64,000 nucleotides of DNA from Streptomyces sp. SCUT-3 (GTDB lineage Bacteria; Actinomycetota; Actinomycetes; Streptomycetales; Streptomycetaceae): positions 4,936,501-5,000,500 of the forward strand of contig NZ_CP046907.1 of assembly GCF_014083985.1 (NCBI RefSeq), read 5' to 3'. The position numbers and the translations under genes were made by a program. The notes beneath the pieces are model-generated. The model saw only the letters and a list, made by a program, of their open reading frames with translations. It searched no databases and was not told where the DNA came from. This document shows, piece after piece, positions 30,961-39,074 of the stretch. Numbering within the stretch: the first letter of the stretch is position 1; each line of letters begins with the position of its first letter.

Positions 30961-33048
30961 TCACCTGGCCGACGACACCCCGTGGGCGCGGGCCACCTCG
31001 TCCAGCTCCTCGCGGTAGCCCTGCCCCCAGGAGCGGAAGCGCCAGCCGCCGCCGCGCCGGTACACCTCGGCCAGGACCAGCACCCGCTCCTCGGTCGCCG
31101 CGTCGAGCACGGTGCGCGCGAACACCTCGCCGCCGCGCGGCCCGATCCCGACCTCGACCGGGCCGACCGCGCCGAAGCCGGCCCCGGCGCCGCGGGGCAG
31201 GGCGAGGGCGACCGCCATCCGCTCGGCCCCGGCGGGGAGGGCGTCCAGGCGCAGGGTGAGCGCGGCGGCGGCCCGCGACGCCCCCTCGATCGCGACCGCC
31301 CCGGACGGGTGCGCGGGGTGCTCCCGGGTGACGAAGCAGGAGTCGTCCGGCACGCGGCCGTCGGGGCCGAGCACGAGGGCGACCAGTTCGGGGGCCGGGT
31401 CGCAGTCGTCGCGCCACAGGGCGGAGAGGGTCCAGCGCCGCCCCGAGGAGACGTCCGGAAGGTCCGCCACGCCTCCGCGGACCAGTTCCAGGGGCCCCGG
31501 GCGGTCCGCCGGGGCGGGATCCGCCGCTCCCGCGGGGCTCCCGGACGCGTCGGTGCTGAACAGCACGCCGCTCTCCTCGGCGCCCGCCGAGGGGTCGCGC
31601 CAGGTGCCGGCCGCGGCGGGCGGGAGCAGGGAGGCCGGGTCGATCCTGGGCAGGCCGGCCGCGGCGGCCCGTGCGGCCCGAGGGTCGTCCTCCCCGCCGG
31701 GGAGCACGACGACGGCGTCCACGGAGCGGGTCAGGTTGACCCGCACGCGGTCCCCGCGCGCGGCGAGCAGGCCGCGGACCCGTTCCGCCTCGGCCCGCTC
31801 CCCGGGCCCGGAGAGCACCAGCACCTGCCGTCCCGCGGCGGGGGCGCCGTCGCGGTCCGCGGGACGGGCCGGGGCCGCCCCGCCCGCCTCGCCCGGGGTG
31901 GGGCCCGCCGCCGGGAGCTCCGCGGCGGCCTCCCCGGCCCGGCCGTCCGCCGCTTCGGCTGCGTCCGCCGCTTCGGCGATCTCGGTGTCGCCGAGGGCGT
32001 CCGGGGGCGGGGACTGCGGGGCGTCCAGCGGGGTCCCGGCCGGGGCGATCGTGGCCAGCAGCTGGAGGAAGGCCGCCTCGTCCACCACCGGGGTACCGTG
32101 CTCGCGGGCCTTGACCACCTTGCCGGTGGGGGAGTCGGGGTCGTTGGTGACCAGCAGGCTGGTCAGCCTGCTGACGCTGCCCGCCACGTGCAGCCCGGCC
32201 TCCGAGGCGCGGTCCTCCAGCAGTTCGCGGTCGGTCTCGGTGTCCCCGGAGAAGGCCACCCTCATGCCCTGCACCAGCGGCCCGTTCGGGTGCAGCCGGC
32301 CGGGGTTGGGGTGCGGGCACGGCGGCCGCTTGCGGGAGGGGCGCCAACTGCGCCACGACCCCCCGCCGTACGCGGACGACCCGTACGCGGACGACCCGTA
32401 GGCGGACGGCCCGGACGCGGAGCGGCCGGACGCGCCGCCGCCCGGCGCGGCGGGCGGACGGCAGGCGTGCAGGGGCAGGCGCAGGCCGGAGGCGGCGGCC
32501 AGGTGCAGGCTCGGGCGGAACGCCTCCGCCAGCACCCGCGCGTCGTCCAGCGCGTGGTGGGCGCGCCGCTGCCGGACGCCGTAGTGCGCGGCCAGCGACT
32601 CCAGCTTGTGGTTGGGCAGCGGCAGGCGCAGTTCCTTGGCGAGCACGATGGTGCACAGGCGGTTCTCCACCGGGGGGCGCCGGCCCAGCCGCGCGTACTC
32701 GGCGGAGACCATCCGCCAGTCGAACAGCGCGTTGTGGGCCACGAAGACCCGGCCGTCCAGCCGGGCGGAGAGCTCCTCAGTGATGTCCGCGAAGAGCGGG
32801 GCCGACTCCAGCACCTCGCTGGTCAGGCCGTGGATCCAGACCGGTCCCGGGTCGCGCTCGGGGTTGACCGGGGTGTACCAGTGGTCCTCCACCTCGCCGC
32901 GCGCGTCGAGGCGGTAGACGGCTGCGGAGACGATGCGGTCGTCCCGCTCCAGCCCGGTGGTCTCGACGTCCACCACCGCGTAGCCCGCGGGGTAGGAGTC
33001 GGGCCAGGGGAACGGTTCGGCGCTCGCCGAGAAGCGGTCTTCCAGCAT
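30961..33048 (-). CDS. DEDDh exonuclease - BRCT - TerD fusion protein
   Basis: 695 residues with three recognisable modules. Residues about 20-190: DnaQ-like 3'-5' exonuclease with AVVDVETTGL (Asp/Glu), FVAHNALFDWRM (Asp) and HHALDDARVLAEA (His/Asp). Residues about 265-350: BRCT domain (LVQGMRVAFSGDTETDRELLEDRASEAG, SLLVTNDPDSPTGKVVKAREHG), with a second BRCT-like stretch near 430-490 (RQVLVLSGPGERAEAERVRGLL). Residues about 540-695: TerD/stress domain (WTLSALWRDDCDPAPELVALVLG, SWGQGYREELDEVAR). ATG 33048 begins MLEDRF. Linkers are Ala/Pro-rich. Known as an actinobacterial architecture, but its role, perhaps nucleic-acid repair in stress, is untested. Confidence 0.88.
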   Translation of the reverse strand: MLEDRFSASAEPFPWPDSYPAGYAVVDVETTGLERDDRIVSAAVYRLDARGEVEDHWYTPVNPERDPGPVWIHGLTSEVLESAPLFADITEELSARLDGRVFVAHNALFDWRMVSAEYARLGRRPPVENRLCTIVLAKELRLPLPNHKLESLAAHYGVRQRRAHHALDDARVLAEAFRPSLHLAAASGLRLPLHACRPPAAPGGGASGRSASGPSAYGSSAYGSSAYGGGSWRSWRPSRKRPPCPHPNPGRLHPNGPLVQGMRVAFSGDTETDRELLEDRASEAGLHVAGSVSRLTSLLVTNDPDSPTGKVVKAREHGTPVVDEAAFLQLLATIAPAGTPLDAPQSPPPDALGDTEIAEAADAAEAADGRAGEAAAELPAAGPTPGEAGGAAPARPADRDGAPAAGRQVLVLSGPGERAEAERVRGLLAARGDRVRVNLTRSVDAVVVLPGGEDDPRAARAAAAGLPRIDPASLLPPAAAGTWRDPSAGAEESGVLFSTDASGSPAGAADPAPADRPGPLELVRGGVADLPDVSSGRRWTLSALWRDDCDPAPELVALVLGPDGRVPDDSCFVTREHPAHPSGAVAIEGASRAAAALTLRLDALPAGAERMAVALALPRGAGAGFGAVGPVEVGIGPRGGEVFARTVLDAATEERVLVLAEVYRRGGGWRFRSWGQGYREELDEVARAHGVSSAR

Positions 33049-33097
33049 GGTCCACGAGGATACGGGCCCGCGCCGACAGCCCCCGGCGGCGATTCTT

Positions 33098-33115
33098 TTA
33101 CTCGTCGGTAAGTAA
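33098..33115. promoter_or_regulatory. Palindromic operator candidate before the hydroxylase gene
   Basis: TTACT at 33098-33102 and AGTAA at 33111-33115 form a dyad (inner TTAC/GTAA at 33098-33111) in an AT-richer patch between divergent genes. It shares TTACT N2 TCGGTA with the crotonase promoter at 25947. Confidence 0.5.
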
Positions 33116-33142
33116 CTCTGTTCAAAGGCTTCCTGGGCGTCT

Positions 33143-34009
33143 ATGTTGCCGCTCATGCCGAACCTGCCAGACGTCGTCCTGTGGTCGATACCGGCTTTCG
33201 TCCTGCTCACCGTCGTGGAGATGGTGTCCTACCGGATCCACCCGGACGAGGACGCCGCCGGCTACGAGGCCAAGGACGCAGCCACCAGCGTCGGGATGGG
33301 CCTGGGCAGCCTGGTCTTCGACGCGCTGTGGAAGATCCCGGTCCTGCTGGTCTACTCCGCCGTCTACGCCCTGACCCCGCTGCGCGTGCCGGTCGAGTGG
33401 TGGACGCTGCTGCTGATGCTCCTCGCCCAGGACTTCTTCTACTACTGGTCCCACCGCGGCCACCACGTGGTCCGGATCCTGTGGGCCTGTCACGTCGTCC
33501 ACCACTCCAGCCGGAAGTTCAACCTGACCACCGCGCTGCGCCAGCCCTGGACGAGCCTCACCTCCTGGCCGTTCTACCTGCCGATGATCGCCTGCGGCGT
33601 CCACCCGGCGGCCCTGGCCTTCTGCTCCTCCGTCAACCTCGTCTACCAGTTCTGGATCCACACCGAACGGATCGACCAACTGCCGCGCCCGGTGGAGTTC
33701 CTGCTGAACACCCCCTCCCACCACCGGGTCCACCACGCCTCCCAGGGCGGCTACCTGGACCGGAACTTCGGCGGCATCCTCATCGTGTGGGACCGCCTGT
33801 TCGGCTCGTTCGCGGCCGAGACCGAGCGCCCCGTCTTCGGGCTGACCAAGAACATCGACACCTACAACCCGTTGCGGGTGGCCACCCACGAGTACGTCGC
33901 GATCGCTCGCGACCTGGCGGCCGCGACACGCTGGCGGGACCGGGCCGGCCACCTCCTCCGGGGGCCCGGCTGGCAGCCGGCGGCGCGCCGGGACGGGAGC
34001 GCCGGATGA
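33143..34009 (+). CDS. Sterol desaturase / fatty acid hydroxylase superfamily protein
   Basis: 288-residue integral membrane di-iron enzyme. The histidine clusters are DFFYYWSHRGHH, CHVVHHSSRKFN and NTPSHHRVHHASQGGYLDRNFGG, the order found in sterol C-5 desaturase-like hydroxylases and alkylglycerol monooxygenase relatives. Membrane spans occur at VVLWSIPAFVLLTVVEMV, VLLVYSAVYAL and TSWPFYLPMIACGV. Substrate unknown (lipid). ATG 33143 used; ATG 33155 is nearly as good. The lysoplasmalogenase gene overlaps its stop, suggesting joint ether-lipid metabolism. Confidence 0.9.
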   Translation: MLPLMPNLPDVVLWSIPAFVLLTVVEMVSYRIHPDEDAAGYEAKDAATSVGMGLGSLVFDALWKIPVLLVYSAVYALTPLRVPVEWWTLLLMLLAQDFFYYWSHRGHHVVRILWACHVVHHSSRKFNLTTALRQPWTSLTSWPFYLPMIACGVHPAALAFCSSVNLVYQFWIHTERIDQLPRPVEFLLNTPSHHRVHHASQGGYLDRNFGGILIVWDRLFGSFAAETERPVFGLTKNIDTYNPLRVATHEYVAIARDLAAATRWRDRAGHLLRGPGWQPAARRDGSAG

Positions 34010-34677
34010 ACCGCGACCGCACGGCGGCGCTGCTGCTCGCCGCCTTCGCCGCCGTCTCCTTCGTCCACCTGGCGGCCCTGCTCGCCGGTGCGGACCTGCT
34101 CGGGCAGGCGACCAAGCCCGCCCTGATGCCGCTGCTCGCCGCCTGGGCGGCCGTGCGCGGCGGGCCCCGCGCCCTGGTGGTGGCCCTGCTGTTCGGCTGG
34201 GGAGGGGACACCCTGCTGCAGGTCGGCGGGGAGGTGCCGTTCCTGGCCGGTATGGGCTGCTTCGCGGCCGGCCACGTCTGCTACGTCGTCATGTTCGTGC
34301 GGCGCGGGGCGTTCGCCGACCGCCGCAGGGCCCTGGCCGCCACCGCCGGGTACGCCGCGGCCTGGGCCGCCGTGGTGACGCTGCTCTGGCCGGACCTGGG
34401 CGACCTGCGGTTCCCGGTCGCCGTCTACAGCCTGCTGCTCACCGCCACCGCGGTCACCGGGGCGGGCACGGGGGCCGCGGCGGGGCTGGGAGGGGCGCTG
34501 TTCCTGCTCTCCGACACCCTCATCGCCACCGGCCTGGCGGACTGGCCGCAGCTGCCGGCCCCGCAGTTCTGGATCATGCTCACCTACATCGCGGCCCAGT
34601 ACCTGCTGGCCCGCTCCCTGGCGGGCCGGGCCGCCGGGGCGCGGTCCCCGGAGCGGGAGGGCGCGGCCGGCGCCTGA
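34006..34677 (+). CDS. YhhN/TMEM86 family lysoplasmalogenase
   Basis: 223 residues with about eight membrane spans. Family segments: QATKPALMPLLAAW near residue 35, LLFGWGGDTLLQVGG near 62, GMGCFAAGHVCYVVMF near 82 and GALFLLSDTLIATG near 165; the conserved Asp in the last two blocks is kept. The family hydrolyses the vinyl-ether bond of lysoplasmalogens. ATG 34006 overlaps the preceding stop (ATGA), so it is coupled to the hydroxylase. Confidence 0.9.
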   Translation: MNRDRTAALLLAAFAAVSFVHLAALLAGADLLGQATKPALMPLLAAWAAVRGGPRALVVALLFGWGGDTLLQVGGEVPFLAGMGCFAAGHVCYVVMFVRRGAFADRRRALAATAGYAAAWAAVVTLLWPDLGDLRFPVAVYSLLLTATAVTGAGTGAAAGLGGALFLLSDTLIATGLADWPQLPAPQFWIMLTYIAAQYLLARSLAGRAAGARSPEREGAAGA

Positions 34678-34711
34678 GCGGCCGCACGCCCGCCGGGTCC
34701 CGGCACGAGGA

Positions 34712-34756
34712 CGCGACCGCGGGCCCGGCGTTGTCCTCGCCGGGCCCGCGGTCGCG
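34712..34756. terminator. 19-bp perfect hairpin terminator
   Basis: The arms 34712-34730 and 34738-34756 are perfect complements with a 7-base loop. It lies 35 bases after the lysoplasmalogenase stop, between converging genes. Confidence 0.85.
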
Positions 34757-34838
34757 CTGTGCCGGTGCCGGTGGACGGGGGCGGTGTCACGGCGGACCCC
34801 GCAGGGATCCTCCGTGACGGCCCGTCACCCGCCGCCCC

Positions 34839-34890
34839 GGCGGCCGGTCGACCGGCCGCCGGTCAGCCGGTCAGCCGGTCAGCCGGCCGG
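34839..34890. repeat. Palindrome and GGTCAGCC direct repeats
   Basis: A 22-base perfect palindrome (34839-34860) is followed by three near-contiguous GGTCAGCC units, ending just past the stop of the leftward subtilase gene. Possibly part of its terminator. Confidence 0.55.
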
Positions 34891-34902
34891 CCGGTCGCTT
34901 CT

Positions 34903-36441
34903 TCACTTCCGGACGGCGTCCAGGGCGTCCACGATGCCGTGGCCGTAGAAGCTGTTGTACTCCTCGGTGCCCTCGCACTCGGCGTTGGCCTGGCCGTTGC
35001 CGTCGGGGTCGTAGAGGTCGGTCGGGCAGCCCGGGTTGTCGGCCTGGGCCTTCAGGCGGTACTGCAGCTCGCCCGGACCGGCCTTCGGGTGCGTGCTCTT
35101 GAGCAGCGCGGCGACGCCGGCGACGTGCGGGCCGGCCATCGAGGTGCCCTGCAGGTACTCGTAGCCGCCGCCCGGCATGGTGGACAGGATGCGGCCGTTC
35201 TTCGACTCGGTGTCCGGGATCTGGTACTTGTCGCCGCCGGGGCCCGCGACGTCGATCTGGCCCAGGCCGTAGTTGGAGTAGTACGACTTCAGGTTCTGCA
35301 CGCCGGTCGCCGAGACGGTGACCACGCCCGGCAGCTGCGCGGGCACGTCGAGGCAGACCGACGGGTCGATGTCGCGGTCGACGGGGGTGGTGTCGTTCGG
35401 GCTGGAGCCGTCCGCGATGGAGTCGGCGGCCAGGTCGAAGTTGGAGTTGCCCGCGGAGGCGACGTTGAGCAGGCCCTTGCGCTCGGCGTACTTCGCGGCG
35501 CGGCCGACGGCGTCGACGATGGCCTTCTGGTCGAGGTCGTCCGTGCAGTTGAACATCCACGGGTCGACGTAGTAGCTGTTGTTCGTGATCTCCACGCCGC
35601 TGTCGGCGGCGAAGACGAAGGCGCAGACCACGGCCTCGGCGTAGAACAGGCTGGTGTCCGGCTCGCTGACCTTGATGGAGGAGACCTTCACCCCCGGCGC
35701 GACGCCGGCCACGCCGACGCCGTTGCGGGCGGCGGCGATCTCGCCGGCCACGTGGGTGCCGTGGTAGTCGTCGTTGGTGTAGGGGCGCCAGGCGCCCGCG
35801 GAGGTGTCGGCCTTGCCGCCGACGCAGTTGGCGGACTGCTCGGCGGAGAAGTTCGGCGCCAGGTCCGGGTGGGTGTCGTCGACGCCGGTGTCGATGACGG
35901 CGACGGTGACCTTCTTGCTGCCGGTGCTCTCGCGGTGGGCCTGGTCGGCCTTGATGGCCGGCAGGTCCCACTGCAGGGGCTCGAGCGGCTCCTGGGCGTC
36001 GGTGGCCCGCGAGGCCGCCTTCTTCGCCTCCGCGGCGGACAGCTCCTGCGGGGCGCCCTGCTCGGTCGTGGTGGCCGCGGCCAGCGGGGCCGTCCGGCTG
36101 GCGCCGGCGGAGTCCACTCCGCGGACCGCGCGTATCCTCTGGGCGAAGTCGCTCACCGCGGAGTGCACGACGATCGTGCCGGTCTGGCGGTAGGTCTGGA
36201 CGACGGTCCCGCCGTTGAGGACGACGGCCCGCTCGACGGCCTTGAGCACGCGCGGGTCGGTCGAGGTGTTGACGACGTAGCTGAGCTTCGGCCCGTCGGC
36301 GGCCGGGGCGGCGGCCGGGGTCTCGGTCTGCCCGGCCGGCGCGGCGGTGGCCGCGCCCGGCAGGAAGGCGAGGGAGGCGGCCAGGGCCATGCCCGCCGGC
36401 ACGGCGACAACTCGTCTGCGACGGGACACAGGAACGGACAT
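34903..36441 (-). CDS. Secreted S8 family serine peptidase (subtilase)
   Basis: 512 residues. Signal peptide MSVPVSRRRRVVAVPAGMAL to about residue 35 (GAATAAPA), then an I9-like propeptide (LSYVVNTSTDPRVLKAVERAV). The catalytic triad is VAVIDTGVDDTHPDL (Asp), YHGTHVAGEIAA (His) and LQGTSMAGPHVAGVAALLK (Ser), with NNSYYVDPWMFN as the oxyanion Asn. ATG 36441 follows GGAGA; the longer frame would bury the signal. It ends in DALDAVRK without a C-terminal sorting domain, so it is a soluble extracellular protease. Confidence 0.93.
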   Translation of the reverse strand: MSVPVSRRRRVVAVPAGMALAASLAFLPGAATAAPAGQTETPAAAPAADGPKLSYVVNTSTDPRVLKAVERAVVLNGGTVVQTYRQTGTIVVHSAVSDFAQRIRAVRGVDSAGASRTAPLAAATTTEQGAPQELSAAEAKKAASRATDAQEPLEPLQWDLPAIKADQAHRESTGSKKVTVAVIDTGVDDTHPDLAPNFSAEQSANCVGGKADTSAGAWRPYTNDDYHGTHVAGEIAAARNGVGVAGVAPGVKVSSIKVSEPDTSLFYAEAVVCAFVFAADSGVEITNNSYYVDPWMFNCTDDLDQKAIVDAVGRAAKYAERKGLLNVASAGNSNFDLAADSIADGSSPNDTTPVDRDIDPSVCLDVPAQLPGVVTVSATGVQNLKSYYSNYGLGQIDVAGPGGDKYQIPDTESKNGRILSTMPGGGYEYLQGTSMAGPHVAGVAALLKSTHPKAGPGELQYRLKAQADNPGCPTDLYDPDGNGQANAECEGTEEYNSFYGHGIVDALDAVRK

Positions 36442-36828
36442 GGAGTCTCCAGTTCGTTTGCGCGACCGCCCGGAGGCACAGTGCCGGCGGGCGGGTGCAC
36501 GGCGAGCAGGCCGGAGTCGGAACGATGCGGCGCTCAACAACCGTGCATGAGGATCATGTGACATTAAGAGCTCTGTGTCAGCCGTACGTGCCACCCGATT
36601 TCCGTATTGCTCCGAAAGAGAGTTGACGGTTCGCCGGAAATAGGGATTCCCCCCGGTCTGCTGTCCGCGAACCCCGGTGCGGACGGGCGGGTTCCCTGTG
36701 GTAGTGCGCCCCCGTGCCGATTCCCGCCCCTCCCGCCCCCCGAAATGGGATGCTCGCCCGGAATCGTCCCTGCGGGCCCGACGGGGCGGGTGCTCTCCGC
36801 TGTCGCCCGGTAACGCTGGAAAAACACT
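36442..36828. other. Divergent promoter region, no gene seen
   Basis: About 480 bases separate the leftward subtilase gene from the rightward DUF485-actP operon; this part is lower in GC around 36540-36620. The only structured signals I can point to are the two dyads at 36830-36864, listed separately. Confidence 0.5.
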
Positions 36829-36829
36829 T

Positions 36830-36864
36830 GGTCAGACCTCTTTTGCATCCACCCGGTCCGACCT
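36830..36864 (+). promoter_or_regulatory. Two GntR/FadR-like GGTCNGACCT sites upstream of DUF485-actP
   Basis: GGTCAGACCT (36830-36839, preceded by CTT) and GGTCCGACCT (36855-36864), 25 bases apart. The second touches the likely -10 TAGCAT (36864-36869). TGGTCnGACC is the FadR-type GntR operator core, so repression by a fatty-acid or acetate-responsive regulator is plausible. Confidence 0.55.
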
Positions 36865-36922
36865 AGCATTCCCGCACTGCCACCGACGTGATCTGCCACA
36901 CGTCCCTTCAGAGGAGCCGCAC

Positions 36923-37321
36923 GTGGACACCGCCCCTCCGCCCCCCCAGGCATCACCGCCGGAACCGAACGTCTACGCCGAAGTCCAGGCCGGTGCCGAG
37001 TTCGGTGCCCTCCGCCGGTCCTTCCGCGGCTTCGCCTTCCCCCTCACCGTCGGCTTCATCGCCTGGTACATGCTCTACGTCCTGCTGTCCAACTACGCCG
37101 GCGGGCTGATGGGCACCACGGTGGTGGGCAACATCAACGTCGCCTTCGTCCTGGGCCTGCTCCAGTTCGCGACCACCTTCGGCATCGCGTGGCTGTACTC
37201 CCGCCACGCGGGGGCCAAGCTCGACCCCCGCGCCGAGGCCATCAAGGCCGACATCGAGGGCCGCCCCGCACGGGCAGCGGCGGAGAAGGCCGCACCGGCC
37301 GGGAAGGGCGGTGCCGCGTGA
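36923..37321 (+). CDS. DUF485 membrane protein, partner of the acetate permease
   Basis: 132 residues from GTG 36923 (VDTAPPPPQA), with GAGGAG upstream. A Pro-rich start, then AEFGALRRSFRGFAFPLTVGF, and two membrane spans: FAFPLTVGFIAWYMLYVLLSNYA and NINVAFVLGLLQFATTFGIAWLYSRHA. DUF485/YjcH proteins are regularly encoded next to actP and are thought to assist it. The stop overlaps the actP GTG (GTGA), so translation is coupled. Confidence 0.92.
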   Translation: MDTAPPPPQASPPEPNVYAEVQAGAEFGALRRSFRGFAFPLTVGFIAWYMLYVLLSNYAGGLMGTTVVGNINVAFVLGLLQFATTFGIAWLYSRHAGAKLDPRAEAIKADIEGRPARAAAEKAAPAGKGGAA

Positions 37322-38940
37322 CCGGCACGATGCAGCTCGCGGCCGAGGGCGCGAGCGACCACCGGGGCCTCATCATCGGCCTCTTCGGCGCCTTCGTCGT
37401 GGCCACCCTCGCCATCACCGTGTGGGCGGGGCGGCAGAACAAGGACGCCGACGACTACTACGCCGGCGGCCGCTCCTTCACCGGTTTCCAGAACGGCCTC
37501 GCCATCTCCGGCGACTACATGTCGGCGGCCTCCTTCCTCGGCATCGCCGGCGCCATCGCCCTGTACGGGTACGACGGCTTCCTCTACTCCATCGGCTTCC
37601 TCGTCGCCTGGCTGGTGGCCCTGCTGCTGGTCGCCGAGCCGCTGCGCAACTCCGGCCGGTTCACCATGGCCGACGTCCTCGCCTACCGGATGCGTCAGCG
37701 CCCGGTGCGCACCGCGGCCGGCACCTCCACCATCGTGGTGTCGATCTTCTACCTGCTGGCCCAGATGGTCGGCGCCGGAACCCTGGTCGCCCTGCTGCTG
37801 GGCATCGACGGCGAGGCCGGACGTCGCTGGGTCGTCGTCGGCGTCGGCATCGTCATGGTGCTCTACGTCACCGTGGGCGGCATGAAGGGCACCACCTGGG
37901 TCCAGATGATCAAGGCCGTCCTGCTGATCGCGGGAACCCTGCTGATCACCGTCCTGGTGCTCAACAAGTTCGGCTGGAACATCTCCGCCCTGCTCGGCGC
38001 CGCGGCCGAGTCCAGCGGCAAGGGCACGGCCTACCTCGAACCCGGCCTGAAGTACGGCATCAGCGACCTGTCCAAACTGGACTTCATCTCGCTCGCCGTC
38101 GCCCTGGTCCTGGGCACCGCCGGCCTGCCGCACATCCTGGTCCGCTTCTACACCGTGCCCACCGCCAAGGCCGCCCGGAAGTCCGTCAACTGGGCGATCG
38201 GCATCATCGGCGCCTTCTACCTGATGACCATCGCCCTCGGCTTCGGCGCCGCGGCCCTGGTCGGCCCGGACAAGATCATCGCGTCCAACGCGGCCGGCAA
38301 CACCGCGGCCCCGCTGCTCGCCGAAGCGGTCGGCGGCGGCCCCGGCTCCACCGGCGGCGCGATCCTGCTCGCGGTGATCTCCGCCGTCGCCTTCGCCACC
38401 ATCCTGGCGGTCGTCGCCGGCCTCACCCTGGCCTCCTCCGCCTCGTTCGCCCACGACCTGTGGGCCAACGTCATCCGCAAGGGCAAGGCTTCGGAGAAGG
38501 AGGAGGTGCTCACCGCCAAGATCGCGGCCATCGCCATCGGCGCCGTCTCCATCGTGCTGGGCATCTTCGCCGACAAGCTCAACACCGCCGCCCTGGTGGC
38601 CCTGGCCTTCGCGGTCGCCGCCTCGGCGAACCTGCCCACCATCCTCTACAGCCTCTTCTGGAAGAGGTTCACCACCTCCGGCGCGCTGTGGTCGATCTAC
38701 GGCGGCCTGGCCTCCTCCGTCCTGCTGGTGGTCTTCTCGCCGGTCCTCTCCGGCTCGGAGACCTCGCTCTTCCCCGACTCGGACTTCGCCTTCTTCCCGC
38801 TGTCCAACCCCGGCCTGGTCTCCATCCCGCTCGGCTTCCTCCTCGGCTGGCTGGGCACCGTGGTCTCCAAGGAGAAGGCCGACCCGGCCAAGTTCGCGGA
38901 GATGGAGGTGCGTTCCCTCACCGGCGCCGGCGCCCACTAG
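37318..38940 (+). CDS. actP: Cation/acetate symporter (SSS family)
   Basis: 540-residue sodium:solute symporter with about 13 membrane spans. Diagnostic parts: DADDYYAGGRSFTGFQNGLAISGDYMSAASFLGIAG, GRFTMADVLAYRMRQRPVRT, GTAGLPHILVRFYTVPTAKAARKSV and FAVAASANLPTILYSLFWKRFTTSGAL. It imports acetate and related short-chain monocarboxylates. GTG 37318 overlaps the DUF485 stop; ATG 37330 is an alternative. The pair of GntR-like dyads in front of the operon suggests carbon-source control. Confidence 0.93.
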   Translation: MTGTMQLAAEGASDHRGLIIGLFGAFVVATLAITVWAGRQNKDADDYYAGGRSFTGFQNGLAISGDYMSAASFLGIAGAIALYGYDGFLYSIGFLVAWLVALLLVAEPLRNSGRFTMADVLAYRMRQRPVRTAAGTSTIVVSIFYLLAQMVGAGTLVALLLGIDGEAGRRWVVVGVGIVMVLYVTVGGMKGTTWVQMIKAVLLIAGTLLITVLVLNKFGWNISALLGAAAESSGKGTAYLEPGLKYGISDLSKLDFISLAVALVLGTAGLPHILVRFYTVPTAKAARKSVNWAIGIIGAFYLMTIALGFGAAALVGPDKIIASNAAGNTAAPLLAEAVGGGPGSTGGAILLAVISAVAFATILAVVAGLTLASSASFAHDLWANVIRKGKASEKEEVLTAKIAAIAIGAVSIVLGIFADKLNTAALVALAFAVAASANLPTILYSLFWKRFTTSGALWSIYGGLASSVLLVVFSPVLSGSETSLFPDSDFAFFPLSNPGLVSIPLGFLLGWLGTVVSKEKADPAKFAEMEVRSLTGAGAH

Positions 38941-39074
38941 CGAGGACGCCGTGGGCGCCGCCCCGGCGGCGCCCGCGCGGCCACTCCTGCGCCGCCCGGA
39001 AGGCGGTCCTGGCCGGGACCACTCTTCCGGGCGGCGCTTTTCGCGTACGGTGGACCACAGGGAGGAGGTGGACC

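Noticed and set aside
27157-33111. Very long open frame on the plus strand through the SDR, GH15, SURF1 and exonuclease genes
   Set aside because: It is antisense to several clearly conserved genes and is Arg/Gln/Gly-rich with no motif; a by-product of high GC third positions.
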